A stretch of DNA of 64,000 nt from Alnus glutinosa. Its lineage: Eukaryota; Streptophyta; Magnoliopsida; Fagales; Betulaceae. The position numbers were made by a program, and so were the translations under genes. The stretch is taken from NCBI RefSeq assembly GCF_958979055.1, contig NC_084886.1, positions 5,475,001 to 5,539,000 on the forward strand, given 5' to 3'. Within the stretch, counting starts at the first letter, position 1. Each line of letters opens with the position of its first letter. Shown here piece by piece: positions 48,011 to 58,946 of the stretch. A model generated the notes under the pieces. It ran no database searches. It was not told the DNA's origin and worked only from the letters and a program-made list of their open reading frames with translations.

Positions 48011-48025
48011 CCCCCCCCCCCCCCC
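48011..48025. repeat. poly(C) run
   Basis: A short C run, with a preceding CCCCCCTGCC, followed by A and C runs. It makes the glycine-rich part of a minus-strand frame, which is not a gene. Confidence 0.7.
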
Positions 48026-48716
48026 AAAAAAAACCCCTTTTACCAGCAAAAATATTTTCCACAGATAAATATAAATCAGGGGGAAGAAAAAGGGAAGAAA
48101 AGAAACTTCAACAATATAAATGAGTAGTTGTTTGAAGTTCTTGATGCCCTGTTTTTGTATCCTAAATATGAAGGATTTCCAATTCAATTTTAATTGAACG
48201 TTAATTAAAATTGAATTGGAATTTATTATTAGGACTGATTCCTAACGAGAAATGAAGAGCCACTGGGTGGGTAAATGGGCCAGGGGCCCAGGAGAGCGTC
48301 GTCACGTCTAATCTCTGCTTATCGACAATTAATTTGGGCCCCATCTATTTCCTCAGGCATGGGCCCAAGCTATACCATTTCCTAACCCTGAATTTCTCTT
48401 TAAAGTTTCTGGGAGCAAAGGCTAACTTCACAACCGAATTAACATGAATTATGCTGTTCGGTTTCAACACTTTTTTTTTTTCTTTTGCACTGCATAACTA
48501 CCTTTTTACCCTTTTTAGATTGTAAAGGGTTGAATACTTGTTTAGGTGTTTTTGTCTTTTCATTCATTTAGCAAGATAATATATCGCGGAATATAAAGCA
48601 GAATAATAAAATAGACGCAAAGGGTCTGTGACCTTCATCCACAGTATAAAGTTCAAATACTTACAATATAACAAGCTCATATTTATAAGAGAATTAAATA
48701 ATACAAATAAACTTTA

Positions 48717-48868
48717 ACTACAACTAGGTAATAGTCTTCAACTGTGATTAGGTGATAGACTTCAACTGTAACTAGGCTACAGCCTTTAACTGTATCTAGG
48801 TGATAGTCTTCAACTGTAATTAGGTCACAGTCTTCAATTGTAGGTAAATGATAGTTTTCAATTGTAGT
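48717..48868. repeat. 24-bp minisatellite, about six units
   Basis: Diverged tandem units of the form ACTGTGATTAGGTGATAGAC plus TTCA. On the minus strand the array is open and reads as an 8-residue repeat (LITVEDYH, LVTVEVYH, LITVEDYY). The reading frame holds because 24 is a multiple of 3. No flanking domain indicates a protein gene. Confidence 0.8.
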
Positions 48869-49259
48869 TTGAATTCTTAAACTTATAATATAATTGAACA
48901 TAAACAATAATTTTTCTTTTGTTATGTAGGATTGTAAAGGAGTTGAAGACAGAGTTAAATATAGATAGAAAATGCATCATGTGCTTCACACGTGACACTT
49001 GCCTGTTTACTTTTTCAAAAATGCCCCCATTTTGGTCAAAAGACAAAATTACCCACGCGTATTGGTTTGATGTAAAATAAGACTAGTTCACCAAAATACC
49101 CATTTCAGAGAAAGTAAATTAAAATTTATTAATTAATTAGCTCACTTGAAATGACTATATTACCCATGTGAAACACATCATTTTAAGGAATTCCCGCATA
49201 ATAGGGGGTGGTTGCACGACTACACCTTACATCCAAAGGGGGTAGTAGCATGATTGCCC

Positions 49260-49450
49260 CCTTCTCTGCAACTTTATACTAATTTTGAAAGAAATGTGTT
49301 GCGCAGAAGATGGCCACATGATCATTCCTTGCACAACACAAGGAGTGGGCCACACGGATACCCTTTGCATCCGCAACAAGGCCATCCGTTGCACAACACA
49401 ATAAGGGTGGGCCACAACCACCCCATTGCATCCGCGATAAGGAGGTTCGG
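49260..49450. repeat. imperfect tandem duplication, unit about 70 bp
   Basis: Two units each contain TTGCACAACACAA, GTGGGCCACA and TTGCATCCGC in the same order (about 49328-49388 and 49391-49441), with a weaker third start near 49300. There is a frame on each strand, neither recognisable. Confidence 0.55.
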
Positions 49451-49759
49451 ACACCAACTTCTCTGCATCCAATTCACACCCATTTTGAAAGAGACATAAA
49501 TGATGATGAAGAAGAGAAAACCAAAGATTAAATATCAATATTGTTTAGAATTTTTATTATTATTTTGTTTAGTAATTTCAAACAATGCTCTTCAGTGTCA
49601 TGTGCCACTCACGTGTGACAGATGTCGTCAAATTTGGGAACCTACTCATAACAAAGTGGTAGTTTTGGGGAGCAAGTTGCAATGAGTCATAATTTAAGAA
49701 TGCAAATGGAGTGATAGTTTAGGAGGACAAAGTATAATTAACCTTGCTGAATATAATAT

Positions 49760-50032
49760 TATTGATTTATATTTTCTAGTCTAGTTCAATTTGTGATTCT
49801 TAATATAAGTTGATTTAGATTTACTTGTATAAGTCGACTTATTCAACTATAAATATGGACATATGTATTATAAACAATCGATTAAGTTAACGAGCACAAT
49901 GTAACCCTTTGAATTTTACTCTGTGGACGTAGGTCATAAACCAAACCACGTAAATTCTGTCTCTTTTCTCTCTCTTGCTTCCGCAATTATTCCGCTTTTA
50001 TTATATTTTAGATTTATACACAAATCTCAACA
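49760..50032 (+). mobile_element. solo LTR-like sequence
   Basis: Contains a TATA-like CTATAAATATG followed by GTGGACGTAGGTCATAAACC, ACCACGTAAATTC, a CT-rich part and TTCCGC, then a closing CTCAACA: the order seen in Tnt1-like Copia LTR 3' halves. No internal domains lie next to it. Boundaries are approximate. Confidence 0.5.
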
Positions 50033-50639
50033 AACCCTACATTCTATTGTAATCTTAATTTAATAATATAATGTTCTACTAGTGTTTAGAATTAAGAGTT
50101 TGAGGTATAAATGTAAAAAATATAAATATCGAATATAAAAGATAATAGATTCGTTTTCTGGTAAATTAATTATTACAAAATATAAGAAAGAAAAAAAAAA
50201 AAAAAAAAACCGTCCTCTGGTGTATAAAAAAAGAAAAAGAAAAGAAAGGAACGATAAGACTTTAAGAAGACAAAAGTGTTTGACATTTGGCATAAAACTG
50301 ATCCACCTCCGAGTGTGGGCAATTGTTGGGAGCCCAAAATGTCAAGTATGAGTCGCACACAGGAGAGTGGGCTATCTCAATAATTTTTGATTTAAAGTTA
50401 ATACATTTAATAATATATATATAAAGTTAATATTAACACGTCTTTTAAAAAAATTTAAATTATATCAAATTATATATATCAAATTTAAATTCTGACCATA
50501 AAATTATATATTATCAATTTTATTTGAAATAGAAAAGATAATTGTCCACAATAATGAGATGCATGGGCACCCGGAGGCAAAATTAAACAATTGATCAGAG
50601 CGATTAAAAATAACTTGTTTTGAATGGAAAAAAAGAAAG

Positions 50640-51200
50640 ATAAAACCATTTGCAGTATGCTTCTGAAACCATACTGATTTTAAAAAATGAACCCAAGTGG
50701 GGTAGCCATATTGAAAATTATCCTTTCATTTATTCTTAGGTGACAAATTTCTAGAAATTATTATATTGGGACTTGTTTCAAACCATCCAAGCTCTGTTTT
50801 TTATACTCCTCCAAATCACCATGGAGTAAAGCAGTTTTTATATTTAAGTGTTCAAGATGCAAGTCCTTTGCAGCCACAATTCTCAAGACCAATCTGATTG
50901 TAATTTAGCTTCACAATTTGGAGAGAAAATCTCAATGTAATCAACACCTCCGGCCCTTTCGTTGAAAAGTAACCTTGTCAATCAATCTGGCTTTGTAGCC
51001 CTTCTTGTCATCATGTTCTTCTTTGTAATAACTCGATCAATTTGGCAATCTGATTCCATCATTACCCTTGCCCACTATATTCAAAGCTTCATAATCAGCT
51101 AGAGATACCTGATTCGATCATTACCCTTGCCCACTATATTCAAAGCTTCATAATCAGCTAGATAAACCTTCTCAAAATCACCATTAGTACATATAGTTCT
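50640..51200 (-). pseudogene. Copia pol remnant (protease and reverse-transcriptase pieces)
   Basis: On minus, about 51190-51000 reads like the pre-integrase/protease region (FEKVYLADYEALNIVGKG). About 50960-50790 carries a decayed Copia reverse-transcriptase block (VDYIEIFSP, then in other frames VAAKDLHLEHLNIKTALLHG). Stops and frameshifts occur throughout, and integrase is missing between them. A 59-bp tandem duplication lies in the protease part. Inactive. Confidence 0.7.
51058..51172. repeat. 59-bp tandem duplication
   Basis: ATCATTACCCTTGCCCACTA followed by TATTCAAAGCTTCATAATCA occurs twice in a row, 59 bp apart, nearly identical, within the Copia remnant. Confidence 0.85.
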
Positions 51201-51763
51201 CCATGATTTCTCGATGTGGTGTGGATCCAAAAGATGCCCTAGAGTCTAGATTGTCAACACTTAAAAATTAGAGCATCACCAAATGTTTCAGCATTTTATT
51301 GAGCCGGATATTGTTTATTTTGGTCCCACTATAATATCTTAACTTAGTTATTTTGACTAGCAGGATGAAAATGCTCTTATTTAGTTTGCAGCGACTTCTA
51401 ATTAGTACTGTCTATATATATTACCAAAAATTCTTCTTGGTTCGGTCATTCTTATTCAAAATTAACGTTAAATAAATGATGCAAGAGGTCGTCATTTTCA
51501 TTCGCCAGAGAGAGAAGCACATGCATGAATTTAATATACTTGATTATAAACCAATCCAATTCCAACTTATCCAGAAAATGATTTCCACACTAAAAAATCC
51601 GAAGTATATAATTAAAAAAAGCCATATAAATTAATTATAATCATCATAAAAGAAATTCCCACCAATTATTTAATTTCATAATAGGCAGATTGCTATGTTA
51701 ACCACAAAATTTACATACCTGAAAAGAAAAGGGGCTCACTAAATTAAACCAAACCAAAACTCT
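51201..51763. other. spacer and probable 3' UTR of the PH-domain gene
   Basis: AT-rich; no open frame. The right part adjoins the minus-strand stop codon at 51764. Confidence 0.4.
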
Positions 51764-52357
51764 CTAAAACCCTTTAGGCTCTCTGTCCTTCGAAACCGCA
51801 GGCTTCTCGGCCATGGCGAGGCAGTACTTGGCAATCTCTCTGAACTTGGGCACGCTCCTAAGGTCCACCTTGGTACCGTCCTTCAGAGTGATGACAATGT
51901 CGCCCCACTCACCGATGAAACGTGGCACTACCTGGACGTCCTTGATCACATTGTACGAAAAATCACTCCTATCCTGACCCGTCAATCCAGAAATAACTGT
52001 CACCCGCAGGTTGGTGAACCTGTACCTCAAAGTGAAGGCCCTTGAAACCGCTGCCAAAGTCAAGGGTAGCCAAAACAGAGTGAAACCCAGAAGAAGGTTG
52101 GCTAGAAGATCACCGTAGTGGGCTCCACCGTCGAAGAATATGGTCTCTTCGCTGGGCCTTTTGGAGGTGGAGGCGGGGATGGTGGGCTTGTTGGTTGGGG
52201 AGGAGACGTGGAGCTTGGTTATTGGTCTGTGGTTTTTGGAAGCGAAGCCAGGGATGGGCAGTTTGGAGAAGAAGTGGAGGGATTGGTGCGTCTGAGAGGT
52301 GGTGGTGCCGGTGGTTGCGGTGGTGGGTGAGAGACTTGGGGTCGTGGAGGCGGCCAT
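51764..52357 (-). CDS. predicted plastid membrane protein with bacterial-type PH domain
   Basis: Single exon, 197 residues from the ATG at 52357. A longer frame opens 39 codons upstream, but the start MAASTTPSLSPTT fits the family and begins a Ser/Thr-rich, acid-poor stretch typical of a chloroplast transit peptide (about residues 1-65). A hydrophobic segment (about 82-104, LLANLLLGFTLFWLPLTLAA) is probably membrane-spanning. After it, RYRFTNLRVTVISGL, FSYNVIKDVQVVPRFIGEWG and DIVITLKDGTKVDLRSVPKF resemble the bacterial PH (bPH_2/DUF304-like) fold. Conserved plant proteins of this kind are annotated as PH-domain or uncharacterised chloroplast membrane proteins; biochemical function is unknown to me. 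Location and fold are inferred. Confidence 0.85.
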   Translation of the reverse strand: MAASTTPSLSPTTATTGTTTSQTHQSLHFFSKLPIPGFASKNHRPITKLHVSSPTNKPTIPASTSKRPSEETIFFDGGAHYGDLLANLLLGFTLFWLPLTLAAVSRAFTLRYRFTNLRVTVISGLTGQDRSDFSYNVIKDVQVVPRFIGEWGDIVITLKDGTKVDLRSVPKFREIAKYCLAMAEKPAVSKDREPKGF

Positions 52358-52474
52358 TGGGGTTATCCGTTGGAAGAGGAGGAGAAGGAGAGTGGTAGCG
52401 TGGTCGGTAGCTGAAAGAGTGCTATATTCAGTTTTCTGTGTTTCTATTGGCTGGAGAGGGAAGGTGGGGGCCAC

Positions 52475-53668
52475 TATGGAAGCTATTAGCTATGCCTTTA
52501 CTGGGCAACATTTTGCCACGTGGCGAGCTCAAATCTCACCAGGGGCTCATGTGGTTGGAGTCTCAGCAGAATCCAGAATGGTAGACACTAAGGCCCAAAC
52601 CTTTTTGGGCTGAAAAGGAGCTTTAACCAGAACTTCATTACAATGTTCTGTTGTTAACTAAAAGCCAGCCGTTTAATTCGAAAATGCAAAGAGCAATTTT
52701 TTTTATTTTTTTTTATTTATTTTTTATTTTTTTTATTTTATGGAGTTTCTATGGGTAAGAGTGACAGGTTTGAATCGTATTAAAATCTGTGTATAAAATT
52801 ATATAATTCAATTATAATTAATCTATTTAATTAAACAGGTTAAATCTGTCAGTTTTAATCTGCTAATTTCTGATTGAGTTCGTGTCAAATTTGTGAGTAG
52901 TATAAAAAATTGTCTGTCCTATTCATGGTTTTGCAGAAATTTTCAACCCAATTCATCATTATTTTCAAGACTAAAAGATAAAGTTAAAAAAAATATATAT
53001 TAAAAATATAACTAAATATTAAATATTAATTAAAAAATCAAAATGTTAATCTTCCAAATTGAATGAGGGGCGAGGAGATCAAATGCCCCCGCTCCGCCCT
53101 TGCTTTATGGGTTTGAATAGAGTTGGGTTGTTTTTATTTGGGCCTGAATTATAACGCTGATTCGAACCATCCATCTTCAATGGAATTAGCAATGATTTGG
53201 ACCTTCATTCAATTATTTAAGTTTATTATTAACTAAATGATTTGCATATTTAGGCCCCAAACATAAGAAAAAACCCACGCACATATTGAAATCATTATTG
53301 AAAATGAACTCCATATGTCAAACAATATTATGAAAACGAAGTGTTCCATATCCCGAATACATCAAACTAAAAAATAATTCGGGTGTGGGGGCGGTACAAG
53401 TTGTAGAAAGTGTACTAAAATTGGATAAGACAAAAAAAATACATTAAACAAAATAAAACATATATAATATGGCAACTTGATCCAAGTTCATCGAATTGGA
53501 ATAAATTCAATCAAACCAACCGGATGGTGATGGATGTTTGAAATTCTTAAACCAAACTATTGCATGAACCTGGGAAAACAGCATCCTAGGCACCTAGCTA
53601 AATCCTTCGGGTTGGTTCTAGTTGGTCAAGTTCATCAGATTGTCGGTTGTTTCTTAAAAAATAAAAAG
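52475..53668. other. upstream region of the PH-domain gene and AT-rich spacer
   Basis: The first 100-200 bp presumably hold leader and promoter. Plus-strand frames at 52118-52613 are antisense shadows. Nothing else is recognised. Confidence 0.45.
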
Positions 53669-54023
53669 GTGAAAGTATATATATTCCCTCAAACTACATT
53701 CTCATTGTCAATATCTTTTTCAAATTATTAATTGTGTCAATGTCCCCCTTAAACTACCAAAAATTGTTAATATTCTCCTCCTTCATAAAATTAAAAAAAA
53801 AAAAAAAAAATCTTATTATTATAAAAAAAAACTATATATATGTATATATAAAGAAAAATATATTTAAAAACCGGTTTTTCATTTTTTTTTTTTGTTTTTA
53901 ATTTTGTTCTTATATATATATATATATACACTATTTTTTTTTTAAAAAAAAAAATCGTTTTTATATTATTTTTAAAAATTTTCATTTGTTCATTTTTTTT
54001 CAATTTTCCTTCTAACTTTTTAT

Positions 54024-54065
<42 letters not shown>

Positions 54066-54241
54066 TGAACTTACAATAACATTTCTGTCTTATTGAAAAA
54101 CTTTTAATGTCGTTATTTTTGTCTTTTTGTTAGTCTTTAGGGTGGGGTGGGGGGCGACACTCACATTTTTTGGTAGTTTTGGGGGACATTGACAAATTAA
54201 TAGTTGGGTAGTAATTTGAGAGGGTTACATGTACTTTCTCA
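53669..54241. mobile_element. inverted-repeat (MITE-like) element with long homopolymer core
   Basis: The left arm GAAAGTATATATATTCCCTC, then TCAATGTCCCCCTTAAACTA, is mirrored at the right, reading GAGAAAGTACATGTAACCCT, then TCAATGTCCCCCAAAACTA on minus. The core is A/T homopolymer, including a T run of about 35 nt at 54029-54063. Flanks are A-rich, so the target duplication is not clear. Confidence 0.65.
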
Positions 54242-54332
54242 AAAAAAAAACAATCAAACTCAACCATGTATGAGGGGTATAGCGGCTTTAATTTTCAAAG
54301 ACCGAGGCCAAACCGGCTTCATATGCAACTTG

Positions 54333-54372
<40 letters not shown>

Positions 54373-54379
54373 GTCTTTA

Positions 54380-54665
54380 ACTACCTCGTTATTTGTAATG
54401 TTAATTAATCAATGTTTTAATTTTTGTAATGTCTCATCAATATGTTAATGGTGGTTGCAATGTCTCCCTTCTCACTCAAAATAACAAAAATATCACTTTT
54501 AGCTTCTTTTATTTTTATTTTTTCTTCAAAAAATATTATACAAGGTATTTTTGTCATTTTGAATTGCGGAACGAGAACATTGCAATCTCAATGATAAATT
54601 AGGGAGACATTGGAAAATTTGAAACAGTAGAGGAGACATTTTCAAATGAAATAGGATTCTCTCGA
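54380..54665. mobile_element. related inverted-repeat element remnant
   Basis: Left TGCAATGTCTCCC then AAAATAACAAAAATATC, and right (minus) CAATGTCTCCC, TTGCAATGTTCTC then AAAATGACAAAAATACC, form diverged inverted arms. The motif set is shared with the elements at 53.67 and 55.44 kb. Confidence 0.45.
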
Positions 54666-55439
54666 TTTCAAAAGAAATGGATACTGTTTATTTATTAATC
54701 ATGGTACGTTTAACCATGAATATAAAGTTCCTTAGTCTAAACTTATAAAGCAAGAAATGATATCGTCTGAGTAGGTAGAGAAGCATATATATATATAAGG
54801 TGATGCTTTCTCTTCAAGATATAAGAGGTTGACCTTAGGCGTAAGATTTTGGGTTCAAACTCATGACTCAACGGGCAATTTGTACAGCTAAGCAAGTTAG
54901 GTTGTAGACTTAAGAATTTGGTTTCAAATGCTTAATTTAGCAGATCGTATAAGAAACCCCGGCCCTGTGAAGAAAACAACTGGTCAGAAATGATTGGATC
55001 ATATCATTTGAGAAGGAAAAGAAGAACCTTAATAGACTGGCCGGTGGCCTCTCGTTGATGAATTAATGCGCACGCTAGCTATACTGCTTTTCCGGTTGTC
55101 CACAAACAAAAGATTCATTCGACTTAATTAACCAAACACTCAAAAGATACGTATCAGAATTTTGTGGTAGCGATACGGTTGTACACTGTTGGAAATATAT
55201 ATAGAAATATAGAGAAAATATGAAAGGCAAAATAAAATTAAGACTTAAACGCTCGATCATAACGACGATATCTTTAGAACGTACGTATTTAGTCCCCTTT
55301 CAAGACTAGTGCGCTAGCTCTAAGGGTATATGACAAAATAGTCTCCATGATACAATGAAGTCCAAAATGCTACGTACCTACTCTGAATATAACACTTTCC
55401 CTATAATAACAAGAAACACCCTTATAGAGAATTGTACAA

Positions 55440-55905
55440 AAGAAATTGTCAATGACTCAATTGACAATGTTTCTCCAAACTATAAAAAATTGTCAATGTT
55501 CCCTAATAACGAAAATACCTTAATAAAATAAAATAAAAATACATAAAATTGGAAAAAGAACTTAAAACTTAAAAAAAGAAAAAGAAATTTGTAAAAACCA
55601 AGGGTGAACAAATTTAAAAATTAAAAGGAAAATTATAATTTTTATTTTTATTTTAAATAAAAAAATCGTTTTATAAATAATAATTTTCGATCGTTTTTTT
55701 CTTTCAAAAAACTTAAAACTTAAAACTTAAAAATTTATTTTTTTATAATTTATAGGGTTTTTTTTTTTTACTGAAAAAATTCTAAGGTTATTTTTGTCTT
55801 TTTTGCTGAGGCTTTGGAGAGAACATTTTTTGATAACTTGGGAGAGGGGAGGACATTGTTAATTAGATGGTAATTTAAAGGTTACGTAGACTTTTTCCAA
55901 AGAAA
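55440..55905. mobile_element. related inverted-repeat element remnant
   Basis: Left ATTGACAATGTTTCTCCAAA then ATTGTCAATGTTCCC, and right (minus) ATTAACAATGTCCTCCCCTC, then AAAATGTTCTCTCC and AGACAAAAATAACCTT, are inverted, diverged arms around an A-rich core. Confidence 0.45.
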
Positions 55906-56930
55906 TTTGTAGGAGACGGTAAGAAAGAAACTACATGGTTGTGTTTTTAGCATGACATAAAAGTCATATTTATAGTGATTTTCGACCATTGAATTAATGG
56001 CCACAAATTTGTAACCACCAAACCTAACTTGACTCCTTAATGTATAGCATATCTGTAACCACAAAAAACTTTAAATAACATATTTAAAATCTCTTTTGTA
56101 ACCATCAAATCTTTAAATCGATCTCTTTTGTAACCCCCAAATCCTTAATTAAATAAAATAAATTTCATAATTATTCGAAATAAATAAATAATTTTATTTA
56201 TTTATTTATTAAATAAATCTAACACACACAACCCACACTCATGTTACAGTGCAACTTGTTTATATATATCGAGAATTATATAATGCAATAATACGTACAT
56301 TAGTGTTTATCTTACTGCCTGTCACATGTTGACATGGTTTTATGGTCACATGCAATAATAGCAAACATGTATATATGCTGGGAATTCTGTTAATTATTTG
56401 GGTAAATATCATAATCCAATTACCTAATCCAATTAATTATAGGTGTTTAACTTGAAGTACTAAGACAGACACAGTGCACGTGGCCACATAACCAGCTAAT
56501 CTTCACTAAAAATAGTTAATTTGCCACTACACAATTTTAAATTGAGAATATACGTTGGCGTCCAAATTAAACTGTCATCAAAAGGCCAAATATTCTCTTA
56601 TTTAAACCATCATCACATGATCCCGTAAATAATATTATTAATTAAAATAAAAGATAATTAATTAGGGCGCCGCAGTTTAACATGATTGATCTTCTTTTCG
56701 TTGGCGTCAACTTTGATTAATAGATGTTCATATAAAGATAACTAGCTAGCTATAGGGTCTTTGCTTATCATATGCACTAGTTGTACGTTGCATCTACTAC
56801 GATCTGTAAAATCTATAACCCTTGCCTTCCAGATTCTGTGCCGGGTTAATTAGATTTACATTTCTCACTGATTTCCAGAGTTATATCATATACGATGGGT
56901 GAAAATATAAACCAGACTTCTAAATAATAC
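55906..56930. other. intergenic, no gene recognised
   Basis: AT-rich; short repeated TTTGTAACCACC-type words at 56010-56150. No gene or complete element seen. Confidence 0.45.
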
Positions 56931-56934
56931 TTAG

Positions 56935-57912
56935 AATGTGGGTTGAATAGGTGTATGTCAATATAACGAGAAATTTAAAATTGAGGAACCACATACACAA
57001 ACATTTACATAATATAATGAAAGCAATATAACAATCAACACAAGAATTTGGTGACGAAGTGAAAAATTTTTGAACTCAATGCAAAGACAAAAAATACTCT
57101 AAAGTAGCCAACCCAAAAATCAATTCACTATAAAATAATAAGAATTACAAGAAGTTCACACTCACAAAATCTTTGAAGTTGACCATCTGTTGCAAAAGAC
57201 AAGTGACCCATTTGAGTTCTACTGTAGTAGTCCCCTCAGAACTTTTGAACAATTATTCTATTTGATTTCATTAAATTCGTTAAAACTCCGATCAACTTCA
57301 ATGATTGACAAATAGTTAGTTTTCATGGTTTAAAAATAACAAACTTTAAGAGAGATAAATCTTGATATTTCTAAGAACAAAAGCTCTCTCTTAGCACATT
57401 GAATTTTAGGCTTAGAAATCCATAAAAAATCGTGCATAGAAAGTCTCTTAAATAAACTTCAGAAACCAAGTCATAATCAAACTGGGAAAACGGTGTTCTT
57501 TTAAAAAATAAGGCAGCGTATGAACGAGCCATTCCCTCGTTCGTACGAGACTAATTAAGTTTACTTGTGTGACATGTCCGTACAAGTTGCGGACGAGATT
57601 CCAGATTAGCAACTCTGGAGCTCTTCTAAAACTATGCTCTTGTACGTATGCTTTGCAGTAGAGATTGCCCGACGAGCATCTTTGTGAATCTTCAAAAGTT
57701 TAGCTCATATGTACGCTCTATAGATGATGTTACAGACGAGCTTTTGTGGATCTTTTCAAAAATAATTCATTCGGACGAGCTACAAACGAGGCAATTTGTC
57801 CTTCATCAAAACACCTAGTTCAAGGCCACATATAATTACACCAAGCAAATTTCGTAGACACAAATAACAAAATAAATAATTTTGATCAAATTAAGCCAAT
57901 AAAAAACTAACA
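56935..57912 (-). mobile_element. LTR of a retrotransposon
   Basis: On minus the sequence begins TGTTAGTTTTTTATTGGC directly after a purine/pyrimidine-rich ATG-CCCC junction, and ends near a CCTATTCAACCCACA motif often seen at the inner end of plant Copia LTRs. Several GTACGA/GGACGAG words repeat inside. Its layout matches the fragment at 1.25-2.19 kb. No coding domains flank it. A poly(A)-tailed retroelement is inserted right at its 5' boundary. Confidence 0.45.
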
Positions 57913-57915
57913 ATG

Positions 57916-58937
57916 GGGACTCTTCAAAAACTTCTTTTCTCTCTCATCCAGAAACTCTTCAGAATGTATGCGTTCACCCGGAGGGGTGGCCAAAGCCTCC
58001 CCTCCCGGCGCTGGCTTTTCCACCTAGTCTTTATGGGCTAGTGTGGCTTTTGTTCACCTCACTTGTTCCAGTGGTAGGTGCTGTTTGTTCTCCCAACCTC
58101 TGGGTTATGGAGTGTTTTGGTCCTCTCGGTTAGATCCGGTGGAGGTTGTTGGTCTCCTAGCTTTTCGGGGCTATGGAGCTTGGTTATTTGCTTTGTAGTT
58201 GTGTTATGTTGCAGATCATATCTTTTGAGACGTCCAAGGAGGAGTGACCGTTTTGTAATTTTTCGGACCATTTTTTGAGTAGATCTAAGCTGATACGCCG
58301 AAAATATTGCGACACGTTCCCCTTTTGGTTGCTCGCCGTCAGCTTCTGATTCCATCGCCTCAACTATCAGTGATTTTGGACCTCAATGTTCGGAGCGTGG
58401 CTTGCACGCGTCTTGGTTGGGGCTATGTGTGAGGCCCATGATCAATTTTTTCCGGCCGGGTTGTGGGTGTTTTCGGATCTGCTGGAGTTTCGGCTACAGA
58501 AAGGGACTCCCGGGGTGGCGCATGTTCTACACGTGCCAGCGCCGGGGTGGTTTTTCCGTCCTTGCTGGCTTGAAGTTGTGTTTTTGCTTGTGTTTTTTAC
58601 AATGTACCTTTGTAATTCTTAGACATTATGGGGATCTGATGTGTGTTCTTTGTAATGTTTGTTTATGATCTAAGTAGCTGTTGCTTTGTATATTCTCGAT
58701 CTTTATCACAGCCTACCGTTGGTAGCTGCTTTAAGTCAGGATTTTCCTGATTTAGTGGGTGAAGATTCCTCATCTTTAGTCATTGTGATGGCCTTCGGGC
58801 AGATGAGATTTCGCCTTCGTGCATTGTATTAGCCTTCTGTGCCTCTGTAAGCGCTGGGTTTTGGCCAAGTGTATTCCCCTTTGAGACTCTTTTTAGTAAT
58901 GAAGGTTCTTACTTGTGTCAAAAAAAAAAAAAAAAAA
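57916..58937 (+). mobile_element. poly(A)-tailed non-LTR-type retroelement, copy B, 1.0 kb
   Basis: AAAAAACTAACAATG (57901-57915) recurs after the poly(A) run (about 58932-58946), giving a target duplication of about 15 bp whose A part overlaps the tail. The body is G/T-rich. Shared landmarks with copy A (12964-14073) are CGGAGCGTGGCTTGCACGCG (CGGAGCGTGGCCTGCACGCG in A), TTGGTAGCTGCTTT and a TAATGAAG-containing end. No reverse transcriptase; the frames at 58078-58668 have no known domain. Confidence 0.85.
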
Positions 58938-58946
58938 CTAACAATG

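Noticed and set aside
48683..48907. CRISPR-like array
   Set aside because: The units are contiguous tandem repeats without unique spacers, in a plant nuclear genome.
52118..52613. Glycine-rich plus-strand frames opposite the PH-domain gene
   Set aside because: Antisense shadows of a conserved minus-strand coding region; the composition reflects its Ser/Thr/Pro codons.
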